A DNA stretch of 64,000 nt from Moniliella sp. 'wahieum' (GCA_003971905.1 RSEE01000039.1:62001-126000), one strand, 5' to 3'; counted from the first letter of the stretch, positions 1-11,259 are shown. Translations and numbers: made by a program. The notes: generated from the sequence alone by a model not told the origin.

Positions 1-143
1 ACCTCAACACCTGGTTCGACGAGATTGGGCTGCACGAGGAGTTCTGTACCGACGTCATCGCCCTGTTGGAGTGGAAACGGCATGCGGAGAGCGTGACGTG
101 GATGCGGCGACTGATCAAGTTCCTCGGCGTAACCGGGAACTAA
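1..143 (+). CDS. MAM33: Mam33/p32 family protein, 3' end only
   Basis: The first 143 bases are open in frame 3 and end with TAA at 141-143. About 46 residues are visible, ending in WMRRLIKFLGVTGN. The pattern (an acidic amphipathic helix, then a charged stretch, then W-x-x-x-L-x-x-F-L near the C-terminus) matches the last helix of the p32/gC1qBP/Mam33 family. These are doughnut-shaped trimeric acidic proteins of the mitochondrial matrix that support mitochondrial translation and respiration. The start and most of the protein lie outside the window, so the family call rests on the C-terminal helix alone. The gene converges on ATG8. Confidence 0.55.
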   Translation, partial: LNTWFDEIGLHEEFCTDVIALLEWKRHAESVTWMRRLIKFLGVTGN

Positions 144-482
144 CTGGTACCCACGCTATGTATACCCCCCCCCCCTCCCACGCCACTCTCCTTCTTCCTG
201 GTCGAGTTAGATGCAGCGTGAGAGATGCGGCGGTTGGTGATCACGTTCGGCAGCTGTGCCAAGTAGGGGTGAACGTAAATATTCCAACAGATCGCATCCC
301 ATGCCCACCATCTACATACGCGGACGCACATTCGCAGACACGTCTGTCTCGAGTAAGGAAGAAAGGGTAGATTGTACAAACAAGCTTTGAGCCGGGACGA
401 GGAGGACGGTCGGAGAGAAGTAACAACTTGACGCATAAGAGGGGGAGGAGGACCGCGCGGGCGTCTGCAAGGTGCTGGTTAG
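144..482. other. Convergent 3' intergenic stretch
   Basis: Terminator space between the Mam33-like gene (+) and ATG8 (-). It holds a C-run at about 167-177 and short overlapping open frames on both strands without recognisable protein features. I see no gene in it. Confidence 0.6.
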
Positions 483-917
483 TCATGCATGCCCATCAGG
501 GCGGCTCAGGGTCGAGAAGCGGAGCGGAACGGAAGGACGCACCAAAGCGAAGCTAGCGCATTGTCCTGTTCCAAACACGTTCTCCCCGCTGTACGACACA
601 TAGAGGAAGCCGTCCTTGTCACGGTGCTCGTCGTAGATCGCGCTCATCAGCGCCGCGGTCGCAGGCAAGACGTCATCGACAAAGATAAAGATTGCCTTCT
701 CGGGCGCCAAGCGGATACGCTTACGGATGACATAGACAAACTGGCCCACAGTCAGGTCGCTGGGGACCAAGTACTTTTTCTTGTCGATCGTCGGGATGTC
801 CGTCTTGTCCGCCTTCTCGCAGATGACGGGGATACGGTCCGGGTACTTGGCGCGGATGCGCTGGGCCTCCGCCTGGCGCTTCTCGAACGCGTGCTCTTCC
901 TTGAACTTGGATCGCAT
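483..917 (-). CDS. ATG8: Autophagy ubiquitin-like protein Atg8
   Basis: Single-exon gene, 144 codons, starting MRSKFKEEH at 917. It is the ubiquitin-like modifier that is conjugated to phosphatidylethanolamine on the phagophore and drives autophagosome growth and cargo capture. The N-terminal helices (residues 1-24), the beta-grasp core with [14 protein letters not shown] (47-60) and the terminal YSGENVFG (109-116) are all in place. Gly116 is the residue exposed by the Atg4 protease. The open frame continues 28 residues past Gly116 (TGQCASF to DGHA). In yeast only one residue follows the glycine and most fungi have a few, so the precursor tail is unusually long. No splice signal that would remove it is evident. 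An upstream in-frame Met at 1031 is ignored because the conserved start is at 917. Confidence 0.96.
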   Translation of the reverse strand: MRSKFKEEHAFEKRQAEAQRIRAKYPDRIPVICEKADKTDIPTIDKKKYLVPSDLTVGQFVYVIRKRIRLAPEKAIFIFVDDVLPATAALMSAIYDEHRDKDGFLYVSYSGENVFGTGQCASFALVRPSVPLRFSTLSRPDGHA

Positions 918-2141
918 GGGCTGGGGGAAGGGGTGGAGGAAGCGGGGACAGGCGGTGGCGGTGGTGGGGGGCTCAAGGCACTCTGCCGCTAGACAGGGGC
1001 GGAGTGGGTGGGCGGAGAGGGCGATAAGCAAAGCAACCCTACTGCTTGCCCCATTCCGCGCGCGGCGGGGTCTGTGCCACTTTCACGGTTGGTTACGTTG
1101 ATCACTTTAATCAATTGCCATTTTGCCCCGCTATGCCTTGTGTTGTTGAGCGGGCTGGCAGCCTTGGTTTGTGCCGCCTGCTCCACCGCCTCGACTGCTT
1201 CTTTTGTCACTGAAGACAGCATAAGATGCATAGCAAACGGACGAGCTGGGGCTTCGTACCCATCCCCCTTCCCCCCTCCCGCCTGGCTCCGTTCTGGCTG
1301 CCTCACCCTCTCCCCCAATCCCTTCTCCCCTCTGCCGCGTGTTTTGGCAAAACCTTTACCGACATCTATACGATCTGCTGCCATCGGTCATCCCCCACTC
1401 CCACACTGCATATTACCCCTTTTCCACACTCCCTCGCCTCTCCATCATGCCCCATTCCAATACACCGACACCGTCTTTGTTTCGTTGCGAAGGTGGGGGA
1501 GCTGGGCAACGTGGGAACTAACCATATATGGAGTAACCCCGACCCAACAGTAGTGCTCACAGCACGCCTATGGGATGGCGGCGTCACGCCCAATCCACAT
1601 TGGCCAACCTTGGACCATCCGACAACCGACAACCGACAGGAGCGGGTGGCAGACCGGTGCCATTGACAGTTTAGCCCCCGCGCCTTATCGTGGACGTGCG
1701 GCGGCAGGCATGGTCAAACGTGTTATGTTGGATTGGGTGAGAGCGGTACGCAAAAGCGCCAAAAACAAGGGGAAAGCGGGGGACAGGGAGAAGCGGGAAG
1801 AGGGGAAACGGGAAAGAAAGATGGCAACAGGGGTCCATACCATCACAGGCTGGCTAGTGGTGAAATCGGGAGGGTAGGGGTGAGAGATAAACACCTTGGA
1901 AGAGCATCCAATTCGGTCCACACCCTCTCGTCATGCATCATGGCTCTTGACGTCTCAACCGCTCACCCTCGTTCGCTCGTTTGTTCTCTGCCCAAGTGAA
2001 AATGATACAAAGCAAGTTCAAGGTGCTGAGGGGAGGCGAGGAAATGACCGAGTTGGCAGTCCAGGAAGTGCATGGAGGTACGAGGAGGAGGAGAGGGAAA
2101 GAGGGAAGAAGTATTGTGTCGCAAAAGCAAGGTCACCCCAC
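918..2141. other. Intergenic: ATG8 upstream region and RDI1 3' side
   Basis: A 1.2-kb gene-free stretch. About 1257-1450 is a C/T-rich tract on the + strand (G/A-rich on the ATG8 coding strand), typical of fungal promoters. The several open frames here have low-complexity, compositionally odd translations and overlap on both strands. I see no RNA gene. Confidence 0.5.
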
Positions 2142-2735
2142 TTACTTCCACTCCTTGGAAATCTTAAACGACCAGGTAAAGTCAGTGTAGACATTGCCGT
2201 CGTCGTCAATGATCCTGCTGCGGACGACGTTGGTGCCGGAACGAGCGAGCATGCCGGATGGGGCTTCCTCGGTGATGAAACGCTTGGTGTAAGGCTCGGA
2301 CCGAGGGCCATAGGAGCCAATCATTTCCTCCAGCTTGTCCACTGTCACACCGGCGCGCTTGACCACGTGGAGATACTTGAGCCCGGAGAGAACGGTGGCA
2401 CCCACAGAGAAGGTGATGGCAATGTTGTACTCGACGCCCTCCTTGATGGACAGAGGGTGCTTGCGCAGTGCCTCCAGCGCCTCGGGGGATCCATCGAGCC
2501 TGATCTGCACGCTGCCGGGGGCAGAGGGAGACTCGAGGGCGAGGGTGTGAACAGTAAGCTTGGGCCCACCGACGGCCTTGGCGTCGCCGGTGATGCCAAG
2601 CGAAGCCTTCCACTTGTTGAGGGAGTCGTCGTTGGCGTCCAGCTGGGTATACTCGTCGAGCGTCTTCTTCTCGCCGACCTTGAAGCCCTGGGTCTGGGTA
2701 GGCTGGAGCTCCTCGTCGCGGATGTGGTCGCCCAT
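2142..2735 (-). CDS. RDI1: Rho GDP-dissociation inhibitor
   Basis: Single exon, 197 aa, from MGDHIRDEELQPTQTQGF to FTWSFKISKEWK. RhoGDI binds prenylated GDP-loaded Rho/Rac/Cdc42, extracts it from membranes and keeps it soluble in the cytosol. Family landmarks are present: the flexible N-terminal regulatory arm with KTLDEYTQLDANDDSL that clamps the switch regions, the immunoglobulin-like beta sandwich that buries the geranylgeranyl group, and the closing F-x-W-x-F-x-I-x-x-x-W. Length fits the family (about 200 aa). The start is the first ATG of the frame and lies in the sequence CCCATGG on the complement. The frame is unbroken, in contrast to several neighbours. A TCACCGGTCA decamer lies about 310 bp upstream of the start. 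Confidence 0.97.
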   Translation of the reverse strand: MGDHIRDEELQPTQTQGFKVGEKKTLDEYTQLDANDDSLNKWKASLGITGDAKAVGGPKLTVHTLALESPSAPGSVQIRLDGSPEALEALRKHPLSIKEGVEYNIAITFSVGATVLSGLKYLHVVKRAGVTVDKLEEMIGSYGPRSEPYTKRFITEEAPSGMLARSGTNVVRSRIIDDDGNVYTDFTWSFKISKEWK

Positions 2736-3188
2736 GGTGAGAGGTAAGCGGGAGGAGAGGGAGAGGGGGGGTGCGGATGTGGGGGTGGGTGATGGTGGCT
2801 GGGGATGGGATTAGACGGGCCGGGGGGTCGGCGGTCGCTCGTCGGGTGAGCGCTGTGGGTTGCGTTGGCCGGAGCTTCGTCTGCGCCACTTGGGCTGCCA
2901 CGTGTCGCGGCGCCCCGACAGGGCACCAGGCCAGTGTCCACCTCGGCGCCGGCTGCGCTGCCTGCCCCGCCACGCCCCTCCTCCGCTGCGGTGGGCCAGG
3001 ATATTGATATCGATAGCCTCCCACTGGCCTGCTCCACACCGCTTACCCTCACCGGTCACCGCCACCCCCCGCGGGCTGACGTAACCGCGCGCACCGCCTA
3101 CGCCGCCGCCAGTGCGCCGCAGCCAGCGCCGGACATTCAACGTCGCAACATGTAACACTGACAGATCGCTCATGCATTTCGGGCCCCG
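2736..3188. other. RDI1 promoter / UBA3 3' region
   Basis: RDI1 promoter side and UBA3 3' end. It contains a TCACCGGTCA element (3049-3058) and the short AT-rich palindromic run ATATTGATATCGATA near 3000-3014. No gene is visible. Confidence 0.5.
3049..3058. promoter_or_regulatory. TCACCGGTCA element, copy 1
   Basis: Exact 10-mer, one of five copies in the window (both orientations counted), all intergenic. It lies about 310 bp upstream of the RDI1 start. Protein partner unknown; regulatory role inferred from recurrence only. Confidence 0.35.
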
Positions 3189-4687
3189 CTACGCCGCCCA
3201 GACCAGCTCCACGTCCAGGCGGATCGGCAACTTGGGATCTGTCACCGACACTGTCACCGACTGTGTTCCGGCCTCTGTTGGGCCCAGGTCCGCGGCAAGC
3301 AGGTCGGTCAGGCACTTGTCCAGATTGGGCCGTAGCGGCGCCTCCAAGGGCGAAGGCCGCTGGAAGTAGAGTGGCGTCCCCGCCGAGGTCGACAGGGACG
3401 GGCTGGTCAGGCCCAAGTCGTCCTGTTCGACCAAATATGCCAGGAGATCAGCCAAGGTCCAGCCTTGTTGGGCCAGAATCTGCCGCGTGGTGCCGCCGCA
3501 GACGGGACAGTCGTCCCGCTTCTCGTAGGGGTAGGTGTACGTGTACACACCTGCATTACCAGTGTACATCATGTAGTTGTTGAGATACGGTGCGGAGGAG
3601 GTGGCGAACTTGAGCGCTTCCTGTGTGCACGCCGCAGCGACAATCGCGTTGGTCGATGCGATGGCTGGGATGATGCGCTTGACTACGCCCTGGGTCAACG
3701 ACCAGGTCACTCCATCAATGCCAAATTCGTGTGCACGTTCCAGGGCCTTGTTGTACAACCAACTGATCTGGTCAGCGTCGTCCCCATCAATCTTCTTATC
3801 CTCACCCATCTCCTTGGGCCACTGCAGCACCGCTGCCCACTCAATGCAGTGCTCAGGCAACCGCGGCGTATTGGCAATGGTGCAGATCGGGAACGCCATC
3901 TGCTGACCGAGCAAATCAAGCGAGCACTCGTAGCAGCTCGTGATCGTCGGCAGGATCACACGCGCTTGCCCTCGAAATCCCTCGGTGCCCCCATCAATCA
4001 GGACTTTGAACATGTCGGGATCGTCAGGATGGTCCTGGGTCATGCCCACCAACGTTTTGTTTATCCACCTCCTGGCCTCCACGCTGTCCAGCCCACAGAT
4101 GACCAACTGAAACTTGGCATAATACGAGATGGGCTTGTCCTGGATCTTTCCATGGTACCTGGCAAATCGGCCGCACGTCAGTCGGGGGAGGGTGTCATTG
4201 ACGAAGCAGAGAAAGGCGGGACGTACGCATTCACCTTGGTCCCCGGAACGCGGCGCTGGACAAACTCAGCAGCAACTACAGCTTTGGGCCTCCCCACGTC
4301 GGCATCACGAAAGAGGAATTGGCGGTTGAGATTGGAGATGTCAATGGTATCCATGTCAATCACGTCGATCTCCTTGAATCCGCTCAGGGCCAGGTTGGCG
4401 AGGATCTCACCCCAGGCCGCCTGCACCGATTACCAGAACGCGCACTTGATCACGCAACGCTTGTCGGGCGCTGAGGTGGGGGGAAATAGTTAGCGCACGC
4501 ACCTCCTTGTCAGGCGCATGACACGTACGCAGCAGCATTGAATCCCTCCTGGGTCCAGGCTGGGAGCAGGCGGACACACACGACCGTTAGCTTCGAGCGG
4601 GCATCGTCGGGAGGAGAGGCAGTACTCACGTCCGGGGCGAGATAAGACCTTGTCCACATGGGCGGATCGCGAAGAAAGGGTAGTCAT
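3189..4687 (-). CDS. UBA3: NEDD8-activating enzyme E1 catalytic subunit Uba3
   Basis: Four exons: 4630-4687, 4529-4559, 4227-4470 and 3189-4158, giving about 434 aa. Uba3 with Ula1 adenylates NEDD8/Rub1, forms a thioester on its cysteine and passes it to Ubc12 for cullin activation. Visible parts: the nucleotide-binding loop [10 protein letters not shown], the metal-site region [14 protein letters not shown], the zinc ligands CYEC and CPVC, the catalytic-cysteine segment [11 protein letters not shown], and the C-terminal ubiquitin-fold domain ending LVWAA. All three introns have GT-AG ends and keep phase. Just after GAGGLG two bases appear to be missing (about 4404-4412); restoring the frame there gives exactly the expected Cys-Glu-Ile-Leu-Ala and 435 codons. 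I read this as assembly error, though a real lesion cannot be excluded. Confidence 0.93.
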
Positions 4688-6057
4688 GGCGAGGGTGGTG
4701 GTGGAAGCAGGATCAGGCGGCAGAGAGGTGGCAATCGCCAGCGGCGGCGGAGGGACATGTGTGCGGGGATGACCTCACCGCTGCCCCAGTCGTTGATTCC
4801 GCGCCGGGGCCACCGTCGCAACGGCAGCGTTTCCGCGGTCCCAGTGCAGAACCACGTGACGTGTGACGTGTACCCCTCTGTGATGTCGAAGTAAATCACG
4901 CATCCCATCTCTTAGTTCCATATCGGAGGGTGGAAAGAAAAGTGCCAACAACCCTACTGCCCCCGACCTACACGTGACTGGCCGGGGCGGGCCACGCCAA
5001 TCATCGGGCATATGACAGAGTCGCGTCGACGCGCCCCTCCACCCCCTTAAATGCCCCCTACCCGTACTCCCCGCCGGTGCCCCCATTGCGACACCGACGC
5101 CCACACTCGCACACGGTGCCCTTTCAATCCACGCCCACGGTTGTGCCCCCACTGCCCTCGAGGGCTCGATCCATGTAACGTGGTGGGTCACTCAGGTTGG
5201 TGGGGTACAATCCCTTAGGTGAAGGACGACTCACGGTAGTTTCGGGGTTGGGCTACTTGGTGGATCCGAGCTAGGAGGAGAAGCCTTTGGACGTGAAGCC
5301 GAGGCGGCTGCGCGCGTGGCAAGCTGCGTATACGCCGGCTGAAGGGGTAGTAACGTGTCTGAACCCTCCGGGGCTGAGCGCTGAGCGACGGGTAGATGGA
5401 GTGGAGTGGAGCGGACAGACACTTCCAGGGCTGAGGCATGGCAGTGGCTGTGAAAGGAACCCACGCGACATGCTGAGGTACGGAGAACCGACGCGGCTGA
5501 TGGAAGGCTCGCGCGACTGGGCAGATGGAAAGATAGAGTCCGACTTGGGAGCACTCGCGATCCTATGGATGGGCTGCAAAGCAGCCTTCAGACAGGCGTG
5601 AAGGCAAAGAAGTGAGCCACAAGTCTTCAGGCAACATCTGAATTGAAGGGAAGGAGACAGGAGAGAGAGAAGGGAGATGAAGCGAGCAGGGCGCGAGCGG
5701 AACTCTTTCGACCGGTTAAGCGAGAAGCTGCGAAGGCACTAAGAATGTCATCCGATACTTCCTCGTGTGACATGTGTGTGACAGTGCAAGTGACCAATGC
5801 TTAGTGACATCACTGCCCCCACGTGCTGAGGAGCGGGGCGGAAACCCTAACCTCCATAATCGAAACCGAGCCGCAACGAAATCATCGAATGTGGAGGCCG
5901 CTGCTGGCGCGCCGCCTTGGCTGTGCTCTGGGCTCACGAAGAAAAAAAAGTGCAAGCGCCGCTCCCGGGCAGTGTCTCTCTAAGCATTTATAGACCGCCT
6001 TCTCGCTCGCCCTCTCGCTCGCTGCTTGCCTCCACCACCTCTTCCTCCATCGCCAGC
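4688..6057. promoter_or_regulatory. Divergent promoter region UBA3 / EFB1
   Basis: A 1.37-kb gene-free stretch between divergent genes. Two CACGTG E-boxes lie near 4854 and 4972. About 5230-5720 is purine-rich and non-coding in appearance. A TTTATAG box at about 5987-5993 sits 65-70 bp before the EFB1 ATG and is followed by a CT-rich leader (6000-6055), typical of highly expressed fungal translation genes. The open frames on the minus strand (4775-5579) overlap each other in several frames and show no protein signature. Confidence 0.6.
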
Positions 6058-6938
6058 ATGTCCCTCCCCGACTTCAGCAACGCTGCTGCCCTCGCCGGTC
6101 TGGACAAGTTCCTCGCCGACAAGTCCTACGTGGTCGGGTACGTGTCCCTCTTCCCTTCCTCCCTCTGCCTGATGATCTTAATGCTGTGGTCCGTGTTTCC
6201 GAGCCCAGCGGCGTAAGACCCCGCGACTTTCTTGCTGTGAAGACAACAACTTCTATGGCACTCTGAACCTTTCTACCCTGCGCCACCCCTCTCTTGGATG
6301 GCACTGGCTGACCATGTGGTTCTGTTGACAGCGCTGAACCCTCCCAGGCGGATGTGGCCACGTACGAAGCTGTTGCCCGCCGTGTGTTTGCTCAGTACCC
6401 TCACGTCGGCCGGTGGTTTGGCCATGTTGCCTCGTACGAGGCTGAGCACCCGGCCTTGAAGGGCGACAAGGCCGCAGCTGCCCAGGCCCTCGCTGCTGCC
6501 GGTGTGGTTGGCCAGGCTGCGGCGCCTGCGGCCGCGGCGGAGGACGACGATGATGAGGTCGACCTCTTTGGCTCGGACGACGAGGTGGACCCCGAGGCGG
6601 AGCGGGTCAAGGCCGAGCGTGTGGCCGAGTACGAGAAGAAGAAGGCGTCCAAGGGCCCCAAGGGTCCGGCCAAGTCGGTCGTCACGCTCGAGGTTAAGCC
6701 GTGGGACGATGAGACGCCGATGGCTGAGCTGGAGAAGACTGTGCGCTCCATCGAGCGCGAGGGCCTCATCTGGGGCTCCTCCAAGCTTGTGCCCGTTGGC
6801 TACGGCGTGCACAAGCTCCAAATCACCCTGGTTGTCGAGGACGACAAGGTGTCCTTGGACGACGTGCAGGAGAGCATTGAGACTGCCGGCGAGGACTATG
6901 TCCAGTCGACGGACATTGCTGCCATGCAGAAGCTCTAA
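6058..6938 (+). CDS. EFB1: Translation elongation factor 1-beta (eEF1B-alpha)
   Basis: Two exons, 6058-6137 and 6332-6938, together 228 aa. eEF1B-alpha is the GDP/GTP exchange factor that recharges eEF1A during translation. The N-terminus [20 protein letters not shown] is the GST-like/eEF1-gamma-binding part. A central acidic patch ([14 protein letters not shown]) carries the casein-kinase-type serine. The C-terminal exchange domain begins at [14 protein letters not shown] and ends DIAAMQKL, the family's usual end. The 194-bp intron has GTACGT/ACAG borders and splits Gly27 in phase 2; position of an intron near the N-terminus is common in this gene. The frame is intact. Codon use is strongly biased to C/G-ending codons, and a TATA-like box with a CT-rich leader fits high expression. 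Confidence 0.97.
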
Positions 6939-7392
6939 GTGGCGGTACTTGTGCTCCCTGGAAGCTTTGGGCGTCCACACTGGGGCACTTTGCTTGCCCG
7001 TCTCGAAGTGCCTGTGTTGCGCCTTGCTTCCCCCTCCCCTCACTCGTATATCCACCCTCCCCCCCCCCTCTCCTTCCCTGCATTTGTACCACCACCCCAT
7101 GAACCTGAGCAGACACGCGGTGTCATGCTCCTCCCCCTAGTGGCTGTTGTGACTGTAGTTCGATGTTCATAGTCCGTACCGGTGCGTGAGTCGAGGGCAG
7201 GGTGCGAGTGGCAGTGGCGGGCAGAGACGGACGCCAGGGCGGCGCGCCGACCCCATGCAGATGTGTACGTAAGGGCGGGTGCGCGGGGCCAGTGTGCCAC
7301 ATCTGCGTGTTTGGCAGACGCGACGGGCAGGGTGTAGGATTGGCAGCTCGGCAGCAGCAAACGCGTCGTCTGCCACCACCTCCGCCCCCACC
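6939..7392. other. EFB1 3' region and SUN-gene promoter
   Basis: C/T-rich 3' untranslated stretch after EFB1 (7030-7080) followed by a GC-rich leader of the next + strand gene. No coding signal beyond shadows. Confidence 0.5.
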
Positions 7393-10368
7393 ATGGCCGA
7401 GCCACCCGAGAGTGCTGCGCCCTGGCGCCGCTCTGTCTCCCACTCCATCGACGGCGATGCACCCGACGACGTCTCCAACCGCTCCTCGGGCAGCAGGCGC
7501 CGCACCTCCTATGTCAACCTCGCCGTCCCCCAGCCCAGCTACGCCTACGGCGCCCCGCCCGACGAGACCACACGCAACTCCAAGATCGTAGGCCGCAACG
7601 GCCACCGCGAGTCGGCCGGCTCAGCTGGCTCGGCTGTGTCTGTGTCCGGTGGCGCGTCAGCAAACGGAGAGGAGCGCTGCCGGCAAACGAGCGCTACGCC
7701 CTCCTCCGCGCCCAGCGCCGTTCGGCTGCCATCCTCACCGCCGAGGCCAGCGAGCGGCAGACCCAAGTGCGCCAGGAGAGGCAAGGCCGAGCCGTACGTG
7801 CTGATCCTGCGTCTCCCCGCAGACTTGCACGCGACCCCCCCATCGAGGAAGAAGACGAAGATGAAGAGGAGGAGGAGACGCGCCATTCCCAGCAAGGCAC
7901 TCCAGTTCCCCACCTACCCTCCTCCGGGCGGCTCTTCCCTCGGCCTGCCAGTGGGCCTCCTACAGCTTCCAGCGGCCTGCTTGTTGCCGCTCAGAAAAGG
8001 GGAAATATCCTTTCTTCCCCTCGACCAGGCCCAGCTTCGACCACAGGATCGGGAACAGCGAGCTACGATTATGCCGACGAGTCTGCCATGGCGCGCGACT
8101 TGATGAACCACATGACTCCCAGCGCGAGCCGCGTCTCTTCTCCGCCCATTGAGGCGCCTGCACCCCCCTCCCTCCCTCCTTCCAAACAGAGGCCACAAGC
8201 GCCTGCTCAGGCCCGGAGAAAGAAACGGGGGACCCAGGACCCCGTCTTCCGCCCCACAGCCGAGCCTTCCTCGGATGCGGAGCCTGAGCAGATCGTACTC
8301 ACTGCCGATGACCATCGAGCGCTGATGGAGGCCCAACAGGGGCGGAGGCGTCGAGCCCGCCCGAGCCATGACGATGCTCAATTCCGTCCCGACGAGTCGG
8401 ACGACGACTCGTCGGACGGACGCAAACGTACCTCCCGTCGCCCCACCCGGGCGCGGACTGCGACCAAAGCCCAACCCGTGATCCAGCAGCCTCGTACAGG
8501 AGCCAAGGGGATGGTGAATGGCTCGGTTCCCTTTGGTCGGCCCCTGGAGGAAGAGGAAGAGGAGGCCGACTTGGCCGAGGTGAAGAACTGACGATTTCCG
8601 ATCGAGAGAACGGATTGAAGTGGATCGGCCTCGGCCCAGCCTCCATTCCCTGGTCCTTCCTCAAGACGCGGGCTGGTGTTGCTGTCCTTGTGGGTATACT
8701 GGTCGCTTTATGTGCAGTTCTTTACCCCCTGGCGTTCCCGTCACGAGGGATGTATGTACCCCCGTCCACTCCTCCACGGGACATCATGGCCTTAGCCCAG
8801 CGGCTGCATAAGCTCGAGCAAGCTGTCGGGTCTATGAGCAGTCTCCATGGTTCTCAGCTTACTGCGCTGAAACATGAGTTTGGAAGAACCAAGGCCGAAC
8901 TTTCTGAGCGCCTGGGCAGAGTTGAGCACCACAACCAAGCAGGACAGAAGACGATTGATTCGTTGGAGAGCCAGGCTGCTGAACTGCGCAAAGAACTGGT
9001 GCGCCTGACGGGTCAGGTGGCGGAAAAGGAGCGTGGACTCAAGGCTGAATTGGCTGCGCTTTCCCGTCGCCTTCACCCTGGACGAGGCGAGTGGCTCCAC
9101 CTCCACCCTGGCCGCTGAGCTCAAGAGCAAGATCGCTTCGGTCGAGACGTCCTTACGCAAGATCACCACCGACACCTCTCAGTTAATGCAAGCGCGTTCG
9201 GACGCGCAAGCCCAGCACGCCGCACTTCTGGATCGACTGGCAGGACTAGAAAGTCCCTGCCCGCACAGATGGTAGTGCGAGGGTGGGGGCGGGACTGGAA
9301 ATCGACCCTACCTTTTGGACCGAACTGCGGAAACATGTTGCCCATGGGAACGACGAGCAGCTCCGCCGCCAAGTCAAGCAGGATACCCTCGCGCTCTTGT
9401 CGGATCCCCAGGGGCTGGCAGATACCCAACTGGTCTCTCGGCACGACTTTGCTGCCCTGGTACGCGGAGAGCTACAGGTCCTCCAAGCCCAGCTAGAGAC
9501 CAAGTTTACCGAGCGTCTTGGGGAGGTCCAGAACGACGTGTGGGACCGCTTGCGCAAGACAGCTAAGACATACACCGATGCTGGCTCCCTCGACCGTACC
9601 TCGGCCCGGTTCATTGACCGTCTCCTCCGACCGGGAGACACGCCGCCCGCTGCCGCCTCGGCTCCCCTCGAAGGATCCGCCTCGGTTCTGGCCTTGATTG
9701 ATGCTGCGCTTGAGCGCTACTCGGCGGACAAACTGGCCAGGCCAGACTACGCCCTGTACACCATCGGCGGCCGTGTTGTACCGAGCCTCACCAGTCCATC
9801 CTACTCCCCCTCGCAGCCGGCTGGCTCGGTTCGATGGTACGCGCCATCACACCCGTTCCTTTGGGACAGAGCATGCCACCACCTCGTGCGCCGGTCGTTG
9901 CTCTCCACCCCGACACGACGCCCGGGATGTGCTGGGCGTTTGCCGGGTCAGAAGGTCAATTGGGCATTGCGCTGTTCAAGCCGGTCGTCGTACAGACATC
10001 ACAATTGAACATGTGCCGCGCTCGCTTGTGCACGACGCACGTGCGGCACCGAGAGAGGTGCAAGTCTGGGGCCTAATGAGCAGCGAGCAAGACAAAGAGA
10101 CGTACCTTGCCTATCGCCACGCCCTCTCCTCCGACTCGAGCTCCACTGCTGAACCAATGCCTGTGCCGCCCGACGACGACTACCTCTACCTCGGCACCGT
10201 CACCTACGACGCCTCGCCGCACACGCGGGCGATCCAAACGTTCCCCGTGCCGCCGGCGGTGCGGGCGCTGCGGATCCCCACCTCGGTACTTCGGTTCCGG
10301 TTCGTAGGCAACCATGGTAACCCGAGTTCACCTGTATCTACCGCGTACGCGTACATGGCGATGAATAA
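7393..10368 (+). CDS. SUN-domain (Sad1/UNC-84) inner nuclear membrane protein
   Basis: Long + strand gene starting MAEPPESAAPWRRSVSHS at 7393. SUN proteins sit in the inner nuclear membrane and bind KASH partners to couple chromatin or spindle pole bodies to the cytoskeleton. Order of parts: a disordered Ser/Pro/Arg-rich nucleoplasmic region with an acidic run (IEEEDEDEEEEE, about 7840-7880); one membrane helix VAVLVGILVALCAVLYPLAF (about 8670-8730); a long coiled coil (about 8790-9560); and the SUN domain from YALYTIGGRVVPSLTSPSY (about 9750) through TPGMCWAFAGSEGQLGI, ITIEHVPRSL and the C-terminal FTCIYRVRVHGDE. The true stop is TAA at 10366-10368. The reading frame slips at about six to eight places by single bases (for example near 7670, 9070, 9245, 9985 and 10320); the translation on both sides always fits the family, so sequence error is likely. 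Confidence 0.88.
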
Positions 10369-10596
10369 GACTTGCGCACCTTTGTCCTGCCTCTGTCCTG
10401 TCTGCTACCCCCCGATCTGACTACCCTGGTGAGCGAATTGAGGATTGCAGTGGTTCATATGAACACGTCTTATAGATTAAGGCAAAAAAAGTAGTGGGCA
10501 ATGGAAGAAAGAGCTAGAGCTGGGTGGATTTCCTCACCCCCCCCCCCCCCCTGGACCCAAGCCCGCAGATAGTGACCCAGTCAGACCAGGGAGGGC
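10369..10596. other. Convergent 3' intergenic with C-run
   Basis: Short terminator space between the SUN gene and the DUF423 gene. It has an A-run (about 10484-10490) and a homopolymer of about 14 C at 10538-10551. Confidence 0.5.
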
Positions 10597-11259
10597 TTAC
10601 AACTGGATAAAGCCCAGCGAGATCCAGGCGACAATGAGCGAAATGCCGCCCAAGGGGGTAAGGGGCCAATGATTTTAGCCGCCTTGCCCCCGGGGTAAGG
10701 AAGGAGGGGGTGTGTAGATACCAAAGCTAAAGCGAGGATACCAGTGGTAAACAGACCGCTCGCCACCTCGCCCGCCCGACTGCGCGTCGCAACGCCGCTA
10801 AACGTCAGTCCTGCCAGAGCAAGCGTGTGAATCAGCTGGTACTGCACCGCCGTCCGCCACATGGCGAGACCTGTGTCCAGGGTTAATAACGAGTCAGCAA
10901 TTCCTGATTCGCAATCCGCAATCTACAGTCCGCAGGGGCAGGGCACAGGCGGCAGGGGAGAAGAGGTAAGGCCAGGAAGGAGACAGATACGCACGGAGCT
11001 CAGTGACCTTGCCGGCGAGGCCATGGGAGCCATAGGCACCGGCAAAGACGGCGGTGGAGCCAAAGAAGGCGGTGACGATGGGCAGGTTGCGCAAAAGAGA
11101 GACATGGTGGGCTGGAGGGAAGGGGAGGGCGGTGGTGGTGGGGATGGTGGGGGATAGTGGGGGATGGTGGGGGATGGGGGGGGATGAATGGGGTATGGGA
11201 AGGCCCAGTGGCCCAATCTTAACCAGGCTCCGAATCGCTCCGCGCCGCAGCACCGCCAA
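10597..11259 (-). CDS. DUF423/TMEM256 family small membrane protein
   Basis: Small multi-pass membrane protein of the DUF423 (YgdD/TMEM256) family, function unknown. The first recognised exon carries TAFFGSTAVFAGAYGSHGL, matching the family's Gly-Ala-x-Gly-x-His-Gly signature. After an intron (donor GTGCGT near 11000, acceptor CACAG near 10870) follows the second signature, TAVQYQLIHTLALAGL. After a second intron of about 44 bp and one probable single-base slip comes the final TM helix LTPLGGISLIVAWISLGFIQ with TAA at 10597-10599. The start is uncertain: MAVLRRGAIRSL at 11259 is the in-frame Met and probably includes another intron, while ATG at 11105 gives a better-placed start but needs a one-base shift. 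Divergent from the DHA1 gene across a long spacer. Confidence 0.75.

Noticed and set aside
1896-2747. 283-codon plus-strand frame opposite RDI1
   Set aside because: Antisense shadow of the intact RhoGDI gene.
6163-6270. Possible C/D snoRNA in the EFB1 intron
   Set aside because: CTGATGA (6169) and CTGA (6263) are present, and yeast EFB1 hosts snR18 in its intron, but I see no terminal stem and only a poor C' box, so support is too weak without a guide-target match.
6273-7100. 275-codon minus-strand frame opposite EFB1
   Set aside because: Fully antisense to a strongly conserved exon; the reading is a shadow of EFB1 codon bias.
7793-7821. 29-base GT-AG stretch in the SUN gene read as a micro-intron
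   Set aside because: Keeping it preserves the open frame on both sides, and 29 bases is too short for a normal spliceosomal intron.
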